Both the position numbers and the translations under genes were made by a program. Below the pieces are notes generated by a model. The model saw only the letters and a list, made by a program, of their open reading frames with translations. It made no database searches and was not told where the DNA came from. A stretch of DNA of 64,000 bases, from the NCBI GenBank assembly GCA_965224735.1, contig OZ245059.1, positions 806,001 to 870,000 of the forward strand, in the 5' to 3' direction. This DNA comes from Robiginitomaculum_A sp036478535 (GTDB lineage: Bacteria > Pseudomonadota > Alphaproteobacteria > Caulobacterales > Maricaulaceae). Positions 17,568 through 26,472 of the stretch are shown here, piece by piece (position 1 is the first letter of the stretch; each line of letters opens with the position of its first letter).

Positions 17568-18584
17568 GTGATTGAAAAAAACTGGCAAGAACTAATTCGC
17601 CCGATTAATCCTCATATTGATCTTGGCCGCGATCCATTGCGCCAAGCGACTATTATCGCAGAACCGTTAGAGCGCGGCTATGGCATGACGCTTGGCAATG
17701 CTTTGCGCCGTGTTTTATTGTCGTCTTTGCAAGGATCTGCTGTATCGGCTGTACAAATTGATGGTATTTTGCACGAGTTTACATCTATTCCAGGTGTTCT
17801 GGAAGACGTGACCAATATCGTTCTGAATCTTAAAGGCCTTGCTGTACACATGCATTCTGAGGGGCCTAAGCGTTTACTTTTGAAGAAAAAAGGGCCAGGC
17901 CTTGTTACGGCTGCTGATATCGAAGAAACTGCAGATGTTGAAATTCTTAATCCCGACCATGTTATTTGTACACTGGACGAGGCTGCGGATCTTCGCATGG
18001 AACTAACGGTCACAACTGGCAAGGGTTATGTGGTTGCTAACACATTGCGCAAAGAAGACGCGCCGATTGGCCTTATTGCTATTGATGCTCTTTATAGCCC
18101 CGTTAAGCGCGTTGCTTATCGTGTTCAAGATACACGCGAAGGCCAAGTGCTTGATTATGATAAACTCATTATCGACATTGAAACAAATGGCACGGTAACG
18201 CCAGAAGACGCGATTGCATATGCTGCGCGTATTTTGCAAGACCAGTTCCAAGTGTTTGTCAATTTCGATGATCCCGAAGATATTGGCCGCGGCGAAGAAA
18301 AACCTGAGCTTGACTTTAATCCAACGCTTTTGCGCAAGGTTGATGAGCTTGAACTTTCTGTTCGCTCTGCTAATTGCCTCAAGAATGACAATATTGTTTA
18401 TATCGGTGATTTGATCCTCAAAACTGAAGCTGAAATGCTCCGCACGCCAAACTTTGGCCGTAAGTCCCTTAACGAGATCAAAGAAGTGCTTGCTGCTATG
18501 GGTCTTCATCTTGGTATGGACGCGCCGAATTGGCCACCAGAAAATATCGAAGAACTTGCTAAAAAACACGTTGATCAATACTAA
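17568..18584 (+). CDS. rpoA: RNA polymerase alpha subunit
   Basis: RpoA dimerises to start RNA polymerase assembly; its C-terminal domain touches UP elements and activators. The 338-residue protein has the N-terminal domain motif GYGMTLGNALRRVLLSSL and the C-terminal domain signature NFGRKSLNEIKEVLAAMGL. The start is GTG at 17568, following AAAAGGGG. A small GAGGC/GCCTC hairpin lies at 17527-17540 in the leader. Confidence 0.97.
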   Translation: MIEKNWQELIRPINPHIDLGRDPLRQATIIAEPLERGYGMTLGNALRRVLLSSLQGSAVSAVQIDGILHEFTSIPGVLEDVTNIVLNLKGLAVHMHSEGPKRLLLKKKGPGLVTAADIEETADVEILNPDHVICTLDEAADLRMELTVTTGKGYVVANTLRKEDAPIGLIAIDALYSPVKRVAYRVQDTREGQVLDYDKLIIDIETNGTVTPEDAIAYAARILQDQFQVFVNFDDPEDIGRGEEKPELDFNPTLLRKVDELELSVRSANCLKNDNIVYIGDLILKTEAEMLRTPNFGRKSLNEIKEVLAAMGLHLGMDAPNWPPENIEELAKKHVDQY

Positions 18585-18614
18585 GCTGATCAGCCAAGAA
18601 TAAGGAATATCGCC

Positions 18615-19034
18615 ATGCGCCATCGCATTGCTCATCGCAAACTTAATAGAACGTCGTCACACCGTAAAGCGATGTTTGCCAACATGTCTTCAAGCCTCAT
18701 TGAGCATGAGCAAATCGTAACGACTTTGCCAAAAGCAAAAGAGTTGCGTCCATTCGTTGAAAAGCTGATTACGCTTGCTAAAAAAGGTGATCTTGGGTCG
18801 CGCCGTCTTGCCATAGCCCGCACGCGCAATCCTGAAATGGTCAAAAAAATGTTTGATGTTCTTGGCCCGCGTTATAAAGACCGCCAAGGCGGATATTGCC
18901 GCGTGCTTAAAGCTGGGTATCGTTATGGCGATAATGCGCCAATGGCTGTTATTGAATTTGTTGATCGTGACGTTGACGCTAAAGGTGCAACAGATCGTGC
19001 CAGAATGGCCGCATCTGAATCAGAAAACGCGTAA
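18615..19034 (+). CDS. rplQ: 50S ribosomal protein L17
   Basis: L17 is a 50S protein near the tunnel exit. The 139-residue protein begins MRHRIAHRKLNRTSSHRKAM and includes KRLITLAKKGDLGSRR-type sequence. It is the last gene of the ribosomal superoperon, as usual. Confidence 0.97.
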   Translation: MRHRIAHRKLNRTSSHRKAMFANMSSSLIEHEQIVTTLPKAKELRPFVEKLITLAKKGDLGSRRLAIARTRNPEMVKKMFDVLGPRYKDRQGGYCRVLKAGYRYGDNAPMAVIEFVDRDVDAKGATDRARMAASESENA

Positions 19035-19062
19035 ATAATTATATTTTTTTAAAGTTTACTGC

Positions 19063-19090
19063 ATAAACCCGCCCACTGTGGCGAGTTTAT
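19063..19090 (+). terminator. hairpin after rplQ
   Basis: An imperfect stem (ATAAAC with GTTTAT, then CGCC with GGCG, one mismatch) closes the ribosomal operon. A T-run precedes it rather than follows it, so an intrinsic terminator is only tentative. Confidence 0.4.
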
Positions 19091-19135
19091 TGCTATTATA
19101 GTTAGGATGTTCTATTTTTGGGCAGAAGGTAAACT

Positions 19136-19594
19136 ATGGAGGCCTTTGTGGGTACATTGTTTAAGACAGTTATTTTTGGCAGTCTTTTGCTAACCTTTTT
19201 TGCGCCAAGTGTGGCTATGGCAGATAGTAGCCCAGTACTATTAATCGAAACAGGGCCAAGCGATAAACCTGAATATCGCCGTATGGTGTATGTGAAATAT
19301 CTTAGTGGCAATGATGTTAGCGCGAATTACAAAGCCTATAATCGACGCGAATTTATAAACCTGATTGATAAAGGTGTGTCGGACCGTGTTGAGCAGTGTG
19401 CCCGCGGGATGGCGACTTCTCTGTCCGAAATTATAGCCTTTGAGAAAGATGAGGACAAACGTAAACGCCGTGGCCAAGCGCCTGAAACCCGTTCATTTTG
19501 TATTAAAAATGTAGGGAATTGGAGTGCTAAAAATAAAGATGTCTATTTAGACCCGATTTTTGCCTCAATGCCTTATGTTAAAGGTGGTCGTTAG
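19136..19594 (+). CDS. hypothetical exported protein
   Basis: I do not recognise this 152-residue protein. It has a hydrophobic N terminus (VIFGSLLLTFFAPSVAMA) that looks like a Sec signal peptide with AMA-D cleavage, so the mature protein is probably periplasmic. Two cysteines (ARGMATS region and SFCIKN) could form a disulphide. ATG at 19136 is preceded by GAAGG; a GTG 12 nt downstream is possible. Confidence 0.7.
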   Translation: MEAFVGTLFKTVIFGSLLLTFFAPSVAMADSSPVLLIETGPSDKPEYRRMVYVKYLSGNDVSANYKAYNRREFINLIDKGVSDRVEQCARGMATSLSEIIAFEKDEDKRKRRGQAPETRSFCIKNVGNWSAKNKDVYLDPIFASMPYVKGGR

Positions 19595-19967
19595 GCCAAT
19601 CGTTTTAGCGCGGCGTCTTTGCGCATATATTACATAATATATGTATGGCCTTTGTGTTAGATGGCCTTTGTGTTAAATGGATTTGGTTTTTCTTACCTTT
19701 GTTTGGCTTTGTCCATTCTAGCTTTACTCTGTCTTTACTCTGTGCCAAGCGGTAACTAAGCCGTTCATTTCCAAAATACTGACATGATGCCCCTGTCTGG
19801 CAATGTGTGAGTTTGTGTTTATGATGCCAGTATAAAAGAGATGGACTTGCGAAGAAAAAAGCCCTTAAGGCCGTAGTAGACGACCTCATCAAAGGTAGGA
19901 TGGAAGCTATAATATGATCCGTAATTAGGGGTTTACATAGCTATATTTTGGCATAGGAATAATCCCT
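19595..19967 (+). other. intergenic region, no gene supported
   Basis: This 373-nt gap contains two adjacent copies of ATGGCCTTTGTGTTA (about 19644-19677) and a duplicated CTTTACTCTGT (about 19721-19742). An 95-codon minus-strand open frame has no ribosome site or recognisable sequence. I see nothing else. Confidence 0.5.
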
Positions 19968-20711
19968 ATGTTCAGTGATGCCCCCCCCACAATAATTTCT
20001 GCAAAATCAGAGGTACCCGTTTTTGTTTTTTGCGACCATGCGACCAATCACATACCCTATGAATTTGAAAAATTAGGACTATCAGATAAAGATTTAAACC
20101 GCCACATCGCTTGGGATATTGGCGCAGCAACCCTCACACGCCAAATCAGTAACACTTTCGGCGCCGCGAGTTTGTTGGCAGGGTTTTCTAGGCTTCTTAT
20201 TGACCCAAATCGCGATCTTAACTCGCCTGGACTTATTCCAAAAATTAGCGACGCCCTGCCTATTCCTGGCAATCAAAATCTAAACCAAACGCAAATTAAT
20301 GTACGCATAGAGCAATTTTATAAGCCATATCACCAAGCGCTTGAAATTGAATTTGATAAATTAACGGCACGTTTCTTCGACCCACTTATTGTGTCCGTAC
20401 ACAGTTTTACACCGCAAATGGCAAGTGGAGAAAAACGCGACTTAGATATCGGCCTCTTGTGGAAAGTTGACAAAGAAAAAGCCCTGCGTATCAAGGCCGA
20501 AATCGAAAGCATCTACCCCTACCAGGTCGGCCTCAATAAACCATATTCGGCTTTAAAATTAAACCATACTATAGACAAGCACATTATCCCGCGAGGGTTG
20601 CGCCATATTACATTTGAAGTCAAACAGGATTTAATTGACACCAAAGCCAAAGTAAAAAAAATGGCAAACCATCTCTCCAAAGTTTTGGCACATTTTATAC
20701 GGAGCCATTGA
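19968..20711 (+). CDS. N-formylglutamate amidohydrolase family protein
   Basis: Members of this family hydrolyse N-formylglutamate or related amides, usually in histidine or amino-sugar breakdown. The 247-residue protein matches in FCDHATNHIP, RHIAWDIGAATL and LAGFSRLLIDPNRDLNSPG. The metal and catalytic residues are inferred from these blocks. No hut genes are nearby, so substrate is open. Codons 5-7 contain a run of eight C residues (19981-19988). It overlaps msrA by one base. Confidence 0.85.
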   Translation: MFSDAPPTIISAKSEVPVFVFCDHATNHIPYEFEKLGLSDKDLNRHIAWDIGAATLTRQISNTFGAASLLAGFSRLLIDPNRDLNSPGLIPKISDALPIPGNQNLNQTQINVRIEQFYKPYHQALEIEFDKLTARFFDPLIVSVHSFTPQMASGEKRDLDIGLLWKVDKEKALRIKAEIESIYPYQVGLNKPYSALKLNHTIDKHIIPRGLRHITFEVKQDLIDTKAKVKKMANHLSKVLAHFIRSH

Positions 20712-21289
20712 TGCAAAACAAGCATTTCGTAAACGGCAAAGACATGTATGAAAATTACCCTGATGGTCTCTCGCACGCTCTATTGGGGCTAGGCTGTTTT
20801 TGGGGCGCAGAGCGGTTATTCTGGGAACTTGGCGGCGTTTATGTAACTTCGGTTGGCTATGGCGGCGGGGGTACGGACAATCCAGATTATGAGCAAGTAT
20901 GTTTGGGCACTACAGGCCATGCCGAACTTGTCTATATTGTTTTCTCACAAGATAGTCTACCCTATGCCGAGCTTTTGAAAATCTTTTTTGAAAGCCATGA
21001 TCCAACCCAAGGCAATCGCCAAGGCAATGATACTGGCACCCAATACCGCAGTATCATTTATACTCATAATAAAGGGCAAGAAGAAGCCGCAAAGTCAGTT
21101 AAAATGCTCTACGATATGACTTATAAAAAAGCTGGGAAAAACCCAATAACTACGCAAATATTGCCAATGCCGAAATATTATCCTGCTGAAAATTATCATC
21201 AGCAATACCTGGCCAAGAACCCAGACGGCTATTGCCATATCGGCGGCACAGGTATTAATTGCCCTATTTTAGAGTCTGTGGACAATTAG
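20711..21289 (+). CDS. msrA: peptide-methionine (S)-S-oxide reductase MsrA
   Basis: MsrA repairs oxidised methionine. The 192-residue protein has the catalytic GCFWGAERLFW motif, GHAELVYIVF, FESHDPTQGNRQGNDTGTQYR and PAENYHQQYL. The ATG at 20711 overlaps the preceding TGA, indicating coupling; an adjacent TTG is less likely. Confidence 0.93.
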   Translation: MQNKHFVNGKDMYENYPDGLSHALLGLGCFWGAERLFWELGGVYVTSVGYGGGGTDNPDYEQVCLGTTGHAELVYIVFSQDSLPYAELLKIFFESHDPTQGNRQGNDTGTQYRSIIYTHNKGQEEAAKSVKMLYDMTYKKAGKNPITTQILPMPKYYPAENYHQQYLAKNPDGYCHIGGTGINCPILESVDN

Positions 21290-21297
21290 GATTGGGT

Positions 21298-22167
21298 TTA
21301 ATGGGGGTTCATAATTTTATTGACGGCATCCGCGCCAGCCATTTCAGTTTTTCCCATAATTTCCGCTTCTTTTTGTGCCCAGAGCCGTTTCTGATATTTG
21401 GATGAAATCACATCCGTAATCACCAAAACACCAACAATAAGATAGAAAGTCGCTTTAGACATAGCTTCAATCGGGTATGTAAACAGCGTTAGATGCGCAA
21501 GATGCGCTCCATCTGTTACGAGCAATACGCCAACCATAAATAAAATGAAAAGCCCCATCACTTCATACATACGGTTTTTCTTTAAAAAATTTGTCACAGC
21601 ACCTGCCATGAGCATCATCGCTATGCCTGAAATAATAATGGCAATCGCCATGAGCGGCACTTGGTAAACAACCGACCCATCTGCAGTCTTCGTATTGGCT
21701 ATCGCCATGGCGGAAAGAATAGAGTCAAAGGAAAACACAAGGTTCATAAGCACAATAAAAGATATGGCTTTTATAACCGAGTTTTTACCTGTGCCTTCGC
21801 TATGTTCAATATGCTCAACAGTAAGCATGTGGGTAATTTCTTTGACGGCCGTATAAATAATGAATCCGCCGCCCAAAAGCGTAACAAGGGATTGCAAAGT
21901 AAAATGCCCTGAAATTATTTTTGGCAGATCGATGTTAAACAATCTCCCGCTTAACAACGTAAAAGATTTTACAATAATGATTAGCAAAACAATGCGCAAA
22001 AGTACTGCGATACCGATGCCCCAACGCCGCACTCTTGGCGCGTCTTTCTCGCCAACCTTATTAGCCTCAATGGCAATATAGAGGAGATTGTCAAAACCAA
22101 GTACAGCTTGTAATAAGATCAGCATTAAGAGTGTGAACAAGCTTTCCATTGTTAATAATTCGGCCAT
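21298..22167 (-). CDS. TerC/Alx-family integral membrane protein
   Basis: TerC-family proteins are multi-pass membrane proteins linked to metal (Mn) handling and tellurite resistance. The 289-residue protein has about seven to eight hydrophobic segments and the conserved acidic motifs GFDNLLYIAI (near residue 24) and FSFDSILSAMAIA, which family knowledge places in the membrane metal site. It is convergent with msrA. Exact substrate is not determinable. Confidence 0.85.
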   Translation of the reverse strand: MAELLTMESLFTLLMLILLQAVLGFDNLLYIAIEANKVGEKDAPRVRRWGIGIAVLLRIVLLIIIVKSFTLLSGRLFNIDLPKIISGHFTLQSLVTLLGGGFIIYTAVKEITHMLTVEHIEHSEGTGKNSVIKAISFIVLMNLVFSFDSILSAMAIANTKTADGSVVYQVPLMAIAIIISGIAMMLMAGAVTNFLKKNRMYEVMGLFILFMVGVLLVTDGAHLAHLTLFTYPIEAMSKATFYLIVGVLVITDVISSKYQKRLWAQKEAEIMGKTEMAGADAVNKIMNPH

Positions 22168-22249
22168 ATTATCCTCCCAAAAAAATTATGACTTTACTCA
22201 TAATCTGATTTGCCCCCGCCTGACAAGAGCGTTAGAGAGAGAGAACTGT

Positions 22250-22283
22250 AGATTAGGACAACCCTTAGATTAGGACAACCCTT
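22250..22283. repeat. 17-bp tandem duplication before nudC
   Basis: AGATTAGGACAACCCTT occurs twice head to tail (22250-22266, 22267-22283), immediately before the nudC start codon, where the Shine-Dalgarno should be. Confidence 0.9.
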
Positions 22284-22284
22284 T

Positions 22285-23178
22285 ATGACCGATATTCTCC
22301 CCTTTAGCGGCGCGGCGCTCGACCTTGCAGAAAATGAGCGCAGCCACGAGCAATTACACGCTTTTACCAATGCAAAAAATGCCCGCGCGCTTTTATTTCA
22401 CCATGGCGAGATATTAACCGGTAAGGATGGCCGTCCCATTTTTTTAGAACCCATGAAGATGAAGGGCACACATCTTTATGACCCTGGCCCTATATTTTTA
22501 GGGCTTGATGGCAAAATTCCTGTTTTTGCGTTTTCTTTTTCAAAACCCGAAGAAGCACTCGCACTGGTCAAAGGCTCTAAATTTGTCCCCATACGCGGAA
22601 TGGCCAGCCAAGCCAAGCCCAAAGACTTGGCGCTTGCAGGTAAAGCAAAATCCCTAATTGATTGGCACCGCTTTCACCTCTTTTGCGCCGCGTGCGGGCA
22701 AAAGAGCGAGCCACGTCTTGGCGGAATTATGCGCAAATGCCCGTCCTGTAATACGGATCATTATCCGCGCGTAAACCCAGTTGTTATCATGTTCATTACC
22801 AATGGAGATAATTGCCTGCTAGGCCGCTCGCCAGGCTGGCCCGATGGTGCCTTTTCTGCACTGGCAGGATTTGTCTCTCCAGGCGAGAGTATTGAAGAGG
22901 CATGCAAACGTGAAGTTATGGAAGAGGTTGGCGTGCGCGTTGATACTATCAGTTATAAATTCTCGCAGCCTTGGCCTTTTCCAAGCCAGCTTATGATCGG
23001 TCTCTTTTGCGAAACCTCAGACACAACTTTGAAAATAAACAAAACAGAGCTCGACACGGCAGACTGGTTTTACAAAGAAGATGTCCGTGGTGTTTTCGCA
23101 GGTACAAATAACAGATTTTTGTGTCCGCCCGATTTTACCATTGCCCACCATTTAATGAAGCTTTGGCTAAAGGACTAA
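22285..23178 (+). CDS. nudC: NAD(H) pyrophosphatase NudC
   Basis: NudC hydrolyses NADH and removes NAD caps from RNA. The 297-residue protein has a four-cysteine zinc ribbon (FCAACG ... MRKCPSC near residues 133-155), then the Nudix box GFVSPGESIEEACKREVMEE near 195 and the NudC-specific SQPWPFPSQLMIG motif. The start follows the 17-bp tandem duplication and has no strong Shine-Dalgarno. Confidence 0.93.
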   Translation: MTDILPFSGAALDLAENERSHEQLHAFTNAKNARALLFHHGEILTGKDGRPIFLEPMKMKGTHLYDPGPIFLGLDGKIPVFAFSFSKPEEALALVKGSKFVPIRGMASQAKPKDLALAGKAKSLIDWHRFHLFCAACGQKSEPRLGGIMRKCPSCNTDHYPRVNPVVIMFITNGDNCLLGRSPGWPDGAFSALAGFVSPGESIEEACKREVMEEVGVRVDTISYKFSQPWPFPSQLMIGLFCETSDTTLKINKTELDTADWFYKEDVRGVFAGTNNRFLCPPDFTIAHHLMKLWLKD

Positions 23179-23191
23179 CTTACTGCTAGAT

Positions 23192-23341
23192 CTATCTTGC
23201 TAAAATAGCGCTTTTAAGAGGTGCAAGCAATAGCCCGCCATCATTATTGGGCGCGATAGCAAGGGGTGCAAACAAATGAAAACTAAGAGCGCCGCTCATG
23301 ATCGTAAGCCCGCGCAGAATGTATTTAATGCTATTTTTCAT
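23192..23341 (-). CDS. possible small membrane protein (49 aa)
   Basis: This short frame starts at the stop codon of the upstream YHS gene (TGATG overlap), suggesting translational coupling. The product begins MKNSIKYILRGLTIMSG and has one hydrophobic stretch (IMSGALSFHLFAPLAIA). I do not recognise it; support is position and membrane character only. Confidence 0.4.
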   Translation of the reverse strand: MKNSIKYILRGLTIMSGALSFHLFAPLAIAPNNDGGLLLAPLKSAILAR

Positions 23342-23808
23342 CACTGTGCTCCAAAAACAGTTGGCCAATTTTTATCGCCCTGCTCGATAAATTTATCCAT
23401 ATGTTTAAGCCAGAGTTGTTTAATTTGACTGTTGATGTTTAAAAATAAACGCCCGTCTTTTATTGTCCAATGCTTTGGCTTGCCTTTCGCCAATTTATTA
23501 TTGGCCAGCGCCCATGCGCAATAACCGCCATAAGCTGGCTCATATTTCTCTGGCTCTTTGATAAAAGTTTCCAAATTGGTTTTTGTGGCGAACTGCCAGC
23601 GAACTCCTTTCCAGTTAACGGAAATCTTAGGAGATCCTTTAATAAGGTTGCCTTGATAAAAACTCAAAATATCATACCCACCTACGGCTAAATTATTACG
23701 CCACGACGTATAGATTTCATCGGACTTTGCGTAAGAATTTGTTGCAATAGCTGTGCTTGCCCCAAGCAATGAAAGGGCGATGGCGCATGAAATTAGTATT
23801 CTTTTCAT
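23341..23808 (-). CDS. exported YHS-domain protein
   Basis: YHS domains are short, often Cys-containing modules of unclear function, some metal-related. The start MKRILISCAIALSLLG gives a signal peptide and a 155-residue protein; an upstream in-frame start would mask it. The YHS core is seen in VGGYDILSFYQGNLIKGSP, WQFATKTNLETFIKEPEKYE and YGGYCAWAL. It is probably periplasmic. Confidence 0.8.
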   Translation of the reverse strand: MKRILISCAIALSLLGASTAIATNSYAKSDEIYTSWRNNLAVGGYDILSFYQGNLIKGSPKISVNWKGVRWQFATKTNLETFIKEPEKYEPAYGGYCAWALANNKLAKGKPKHWTIKDGRLFLNINSQIKQLWLKHMDKFIEQGDKNWPTVFGAQ

Positions 23809-23891
23809 AAAATTTTCAATCAATTTATTGATTCTGTTTATATATGTGTAGCAGGTAAGAATCAAATCAAACTAGGGTCTGTGAGCTTTCG

Positions 23892-24728
23892 TTACCCATT
23901 TCGCATTTCATCTGCTTTATAAGTACCAAGCATGTGAATACTTTCTGTAAAAAACGTGAGTTCTTCCATGGCGTGCTTCATCGCTGTTTCTTCTGGGTGC
24001 GCTTCAACATCGGCATAAAATTGGGTTGCCGTAAAACTACCCTCTACCATATAGCTTTCAAGCTTGGTCATATTAATCCCATTGGTGGCGAACCCGCCCA
24101 TAGCCTTGTAAAGAGCGGCTGGTAAATTACGTACTTTAAATACGAAACTGGTGACGACTTTCCCGCTACCAAATTTTGGAATTTGTGCCTGCCTTGCCAA
24201 AGTTAAAAACCGGGTTGTATTATGGGTTTCATCTTCGATATTACTTTCCAATACATCTAAATTATAAATCTCGGCCGCTAGGGAGGATGCGATCGCAGCG
24301 ATAGACTTGTCGCCAGAGGTTTCAACGCGCTGCGCTGCGCCAGCCGTATCCAAATCTGCACGCGCGACAATGTCCCAATCTTTAAGCCTATTGCGCACTT
24401 GTGAAAGCGCCATAGGATGTGAATAGGCCGTTTTTATATCCGTGCGTTTTGTGCCGCGCAGACCAAGTAAATTGTGATGCACGGACAAATAATGTTCTTC
24501 TACAATTGATAGTTTGCCGTTCGGCAATAAATGGTAAATATCCGACACGCGCCCCGCGAGAGAATTTTCCACAGGAACCATAGCAAGCTTGGCATCGCCC
24601 GCCCGAACAAGCGCAAAAGCATGAGCAAAACTGCGGCATTGTACCGCTTCATAATCAGGATGATACTGCGTACAAGCAAGGTGTGAAAATGCCCCTGGCA
24701 TGCCTTGATAAACAATTATTTTATTCAT
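23892..24728 (-). CDS. pheA: prephenate dehydratase
   Basis: PheA converts prephenate to phenylpyruvate in phenylalanine synthesis. The 278-residue protein has YQGMPGAFSH, PVENSLAGRV and the catalytic HNTTRFL (TRF) motif, then an ACT regulatory domain (KVRNLPAALYKAMGGFATNG and LESYMVEGSF), the binding site for feedback by phenylalanine. There is no chorismate mutase domain; a separate mutase is at 55265. It lies 9 nt after kdsB on the same strand. Confidence 0.95.
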   Translation of the reverse strand: MNKIIVYQGMPGAFSHLACTQYHPDYEAVQCRSFAHAFALVRAGDAKLAMVPVENSLAGRVSDIYHLLPNGKLSIVEEHYLSVHHNLLGLRGTKRTDIKTAYSHPMALSQVRNRLKDWDIVARADLDTAGAAQRVETSGDKSIAAIASSLAAEIYNLDVLESNIEDETHNTTRFLTLARQAQIPKFGSGKVVTSFVFKVRNLPAALYKAMGGFATNGINMTKLESYMVEGSFTATQFYADVEAHPEETAMKHAMEELTFFTESIHMLGTYKADEMRNG

Positions 24729-24737
24729 GATGGTATC

Positions 24738-25514
24738 CTAAAATTTACCCAATATTTGCATGCGCGCCCGCTCTAAATCCTCTGGCGTATCCACCCCCTC
24801 AGGTGCAGTCGTTATAATAGCCGCATCAATACGCATGCCTGCTTCAAGAGCGCGCAACTGCTCAAGCCGTTCGCGTTTCTCTAGGGGTGATGGTTGCAAG
24901 GCACAGAACTTATCAAGGGCCGCGCGGCGATAAGCATAAAGCCCTACATGATGAAATACGCCGCCATCGCCACTCGGCGCGCTAGCGCGCGTAAAATATA
25001 AGGCGCGTCCCCGATTTAGCGTTTCCATACTCAGCACTGCTTTGACAACATTAGGATCAGCGATCTCGCGACTATCCAATGTTTCAACGGCTAATGTTGC
25101 GATATCGCACTGGGGCACATTTTGCAAAACATCAACGGCTTTTATTATCGCAAGTGGGTCAAGACCTGGTAAATCACCTTGCACATTTACAACACAGTTA
25201 TAACGCCATTTCGGGTCAATCATTTCGGCGGCAACTCTGATGCGGTCCGTACCAGATGGCAGGCCAGGATCAGTGAGAACCGCTGTTCCGCCTACGGCCC
25301 TAACTGCGATTGCCACTTCTTCTTCGCTACACGCAATAATAACTGGACCAATATTTGCAGCCTTTGCCCGCTCCATAACGTGGACGATCATCGGCACCCC
25401 GCCAATATCTTTGAGCGGTTTTCCTGGAAGACGGCTAGACGCCATACGGGCAGGAATAACCAAAAGTGGTGTTAATTTATCATGCTGCAAAGTCTTCATA
25501 CTCCCTTTAGCCAT
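24738..25514 (-). CDS. kdsB: 3-deoxy-manno-octulosonate cytidylyltransferase
   Basis: KdsB makes CMP-Kdo for lipopolysaccharide inner core, so the organism probably makes Kdo-containing LPS. The 258-residue protein has VIPARMASSRLPGKPL at the N terminus, NVQGDLPGLDP and HVGLYAYRRAAL. The kdsB-pheA pair is a common alphaproteobacterial arrangement. Confidence 0.95.
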   Translation of the reverse strand: MAKGSMKTLQHDKLTPLLVIPARMASSRLPGKPLKDIGGVPMIVHVMERAKAANIGPVIIACSEEEVAIAVRAVGGTAVLTDPGLPSGTDRIRVAAEMIDPKWRYNCVVNVQGDLPGLDPLAIIKAVDVLQNVPQCDIATLAVETLDSREIADPNVVKAVLSMETLNRGRALYFTRASAPSGDGGVFHHVGLYAYRRAALDKFCALQPSPLEKRERLEQLRALEAGMRIDAAIITTAPEGVDTPEDLERARMQILGKF

Positions 25515-25680
25515 GAGAAGAGGGGTTTGCCAAGACGTTATAGAGAATTTTTACTGGATTTAACCCAGAAAAAGGTTTGCACGCAATACCGTTTTTTTAT
25601 AGTATGGAAGAGAAATTGCACGGCTCGTCCACCTACCGTTAAAGATGTGTACAAAGCGGCGGGAATAAAGGAAGAAAAAT

Positions 25681-26358
25681 ATGAGTGATCTGTTTTTTAA
25701 TAAAATAGCTGGAGCAATGCTCGCATCGGTATTAGGGTTTATAGGTATTAATAAATTTTCTGGCATTGTTGTTCATCCAGATGAACTAAAGTCTGCTGAA
25801 TTTGCATATTCTATAGTGAGCAATGACGCACCAAAACACACTGAAAAAACAGCACCCGTTCCCTTTCCAAGCCCGCTTTGGATCGCATCACAAAATACTG
25901 AAAAGGGTAAAAAGATTTTCAAAAAATGTACGTCTTGCCACAATGCAAACAATGGTGGCAAAAACACAACTGGTCCTGCTCTATGGAATATTGTTGGCCG
26001 ACCTAAAGGTAGCGCAGACCATTTTAAATATTCTGCAGGCATGCTTGCAAAAGGCGGTAATTGGGAAATAGAAGATTTGGACACGTTTTTAACGAAACCA
26101 AAAGACTTTATTCCAAAAACCAAAATGGGCTTTAACGGTCTTAAAAAAGAAGAAGACCGTGCTGCGCTTATTGCTTATTTGCGTTCACGGTCCGATAACC
26201 CCATGGAAGCCTTAACGGCAGTATCCTCCCCTGTGCAACCTGTGCAACCTGTGCAAATGGACGTTCCGACTGACCACGAAGTGCCAATGCTCAAAGAAGT
26301 GCCAATGCCCAAACAAGAAACAGCCGAGCACGACGCCCCTAAAACAGATGGCCACTAA
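25681..26358 (+). CDS. membrane-anchored cytochrome c
   Basis: This CycM-like electron carrier probably links the bc1 complex to terminal oxidases. The 225-residue protein has an uncleaved N-terminal anchor (IAGAMLASVLGFIGI), the haem-attachment motif CTSCH near residue 84, and a distal methionine in KTKMGF. The C-terminal tail is Pro/Val/Gln-rich, partly from a 9-bp tandem triplication (about 26230-26257). A cycM name would suit but orthology is inferred. Confidence 0.85.
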   Translation: MSDLFFNKIAGAMLASVLGFIGINKFSGIVVHPDELKSAEFAYSIVSNDAPKHTEKTAPVPFPSPLWIASQNTEKGKKIFKKCTSCHNANNGGKNTTGPALWNIVGRPKGSADHFKYSAGMLAKGGNWEIEDLDTFLTKPKDFIPKTKMGFNGLKKEEDRAALIAYLRSRSDNPMEALTAVSSPVQPVQPVQMDVPTDHEVPMLKEVPMPKQETAEHDAPKTDGH

Positions 26359-26367
26359 CCCTCTAGA

Positions 26368-26460
26368 TGTACAGTCTCTGTATTAAATGGTATTACGTTA
26401 TCATTGCAAGAGAAGGCCGTATATATGGGACTGAACCGCCCCAGGTTTGCTGGAGGTTCC
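26368..26460. mobile_element. IS481-type left end remnant and possible IS3 end
   Basis: From 26368, TGTACAGTCTCTGTATTA and the following bases up to ATATGGGA match the leader of the IS481-type element at 46522. At 26432 it changes to TGAACCGCCCCAGGTTTGC, which resembles an IS3-family terminus. No transposase frame remains. Confidence 0.6.
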
Positions 26461-26472
26461 TGGGTCTACGCC

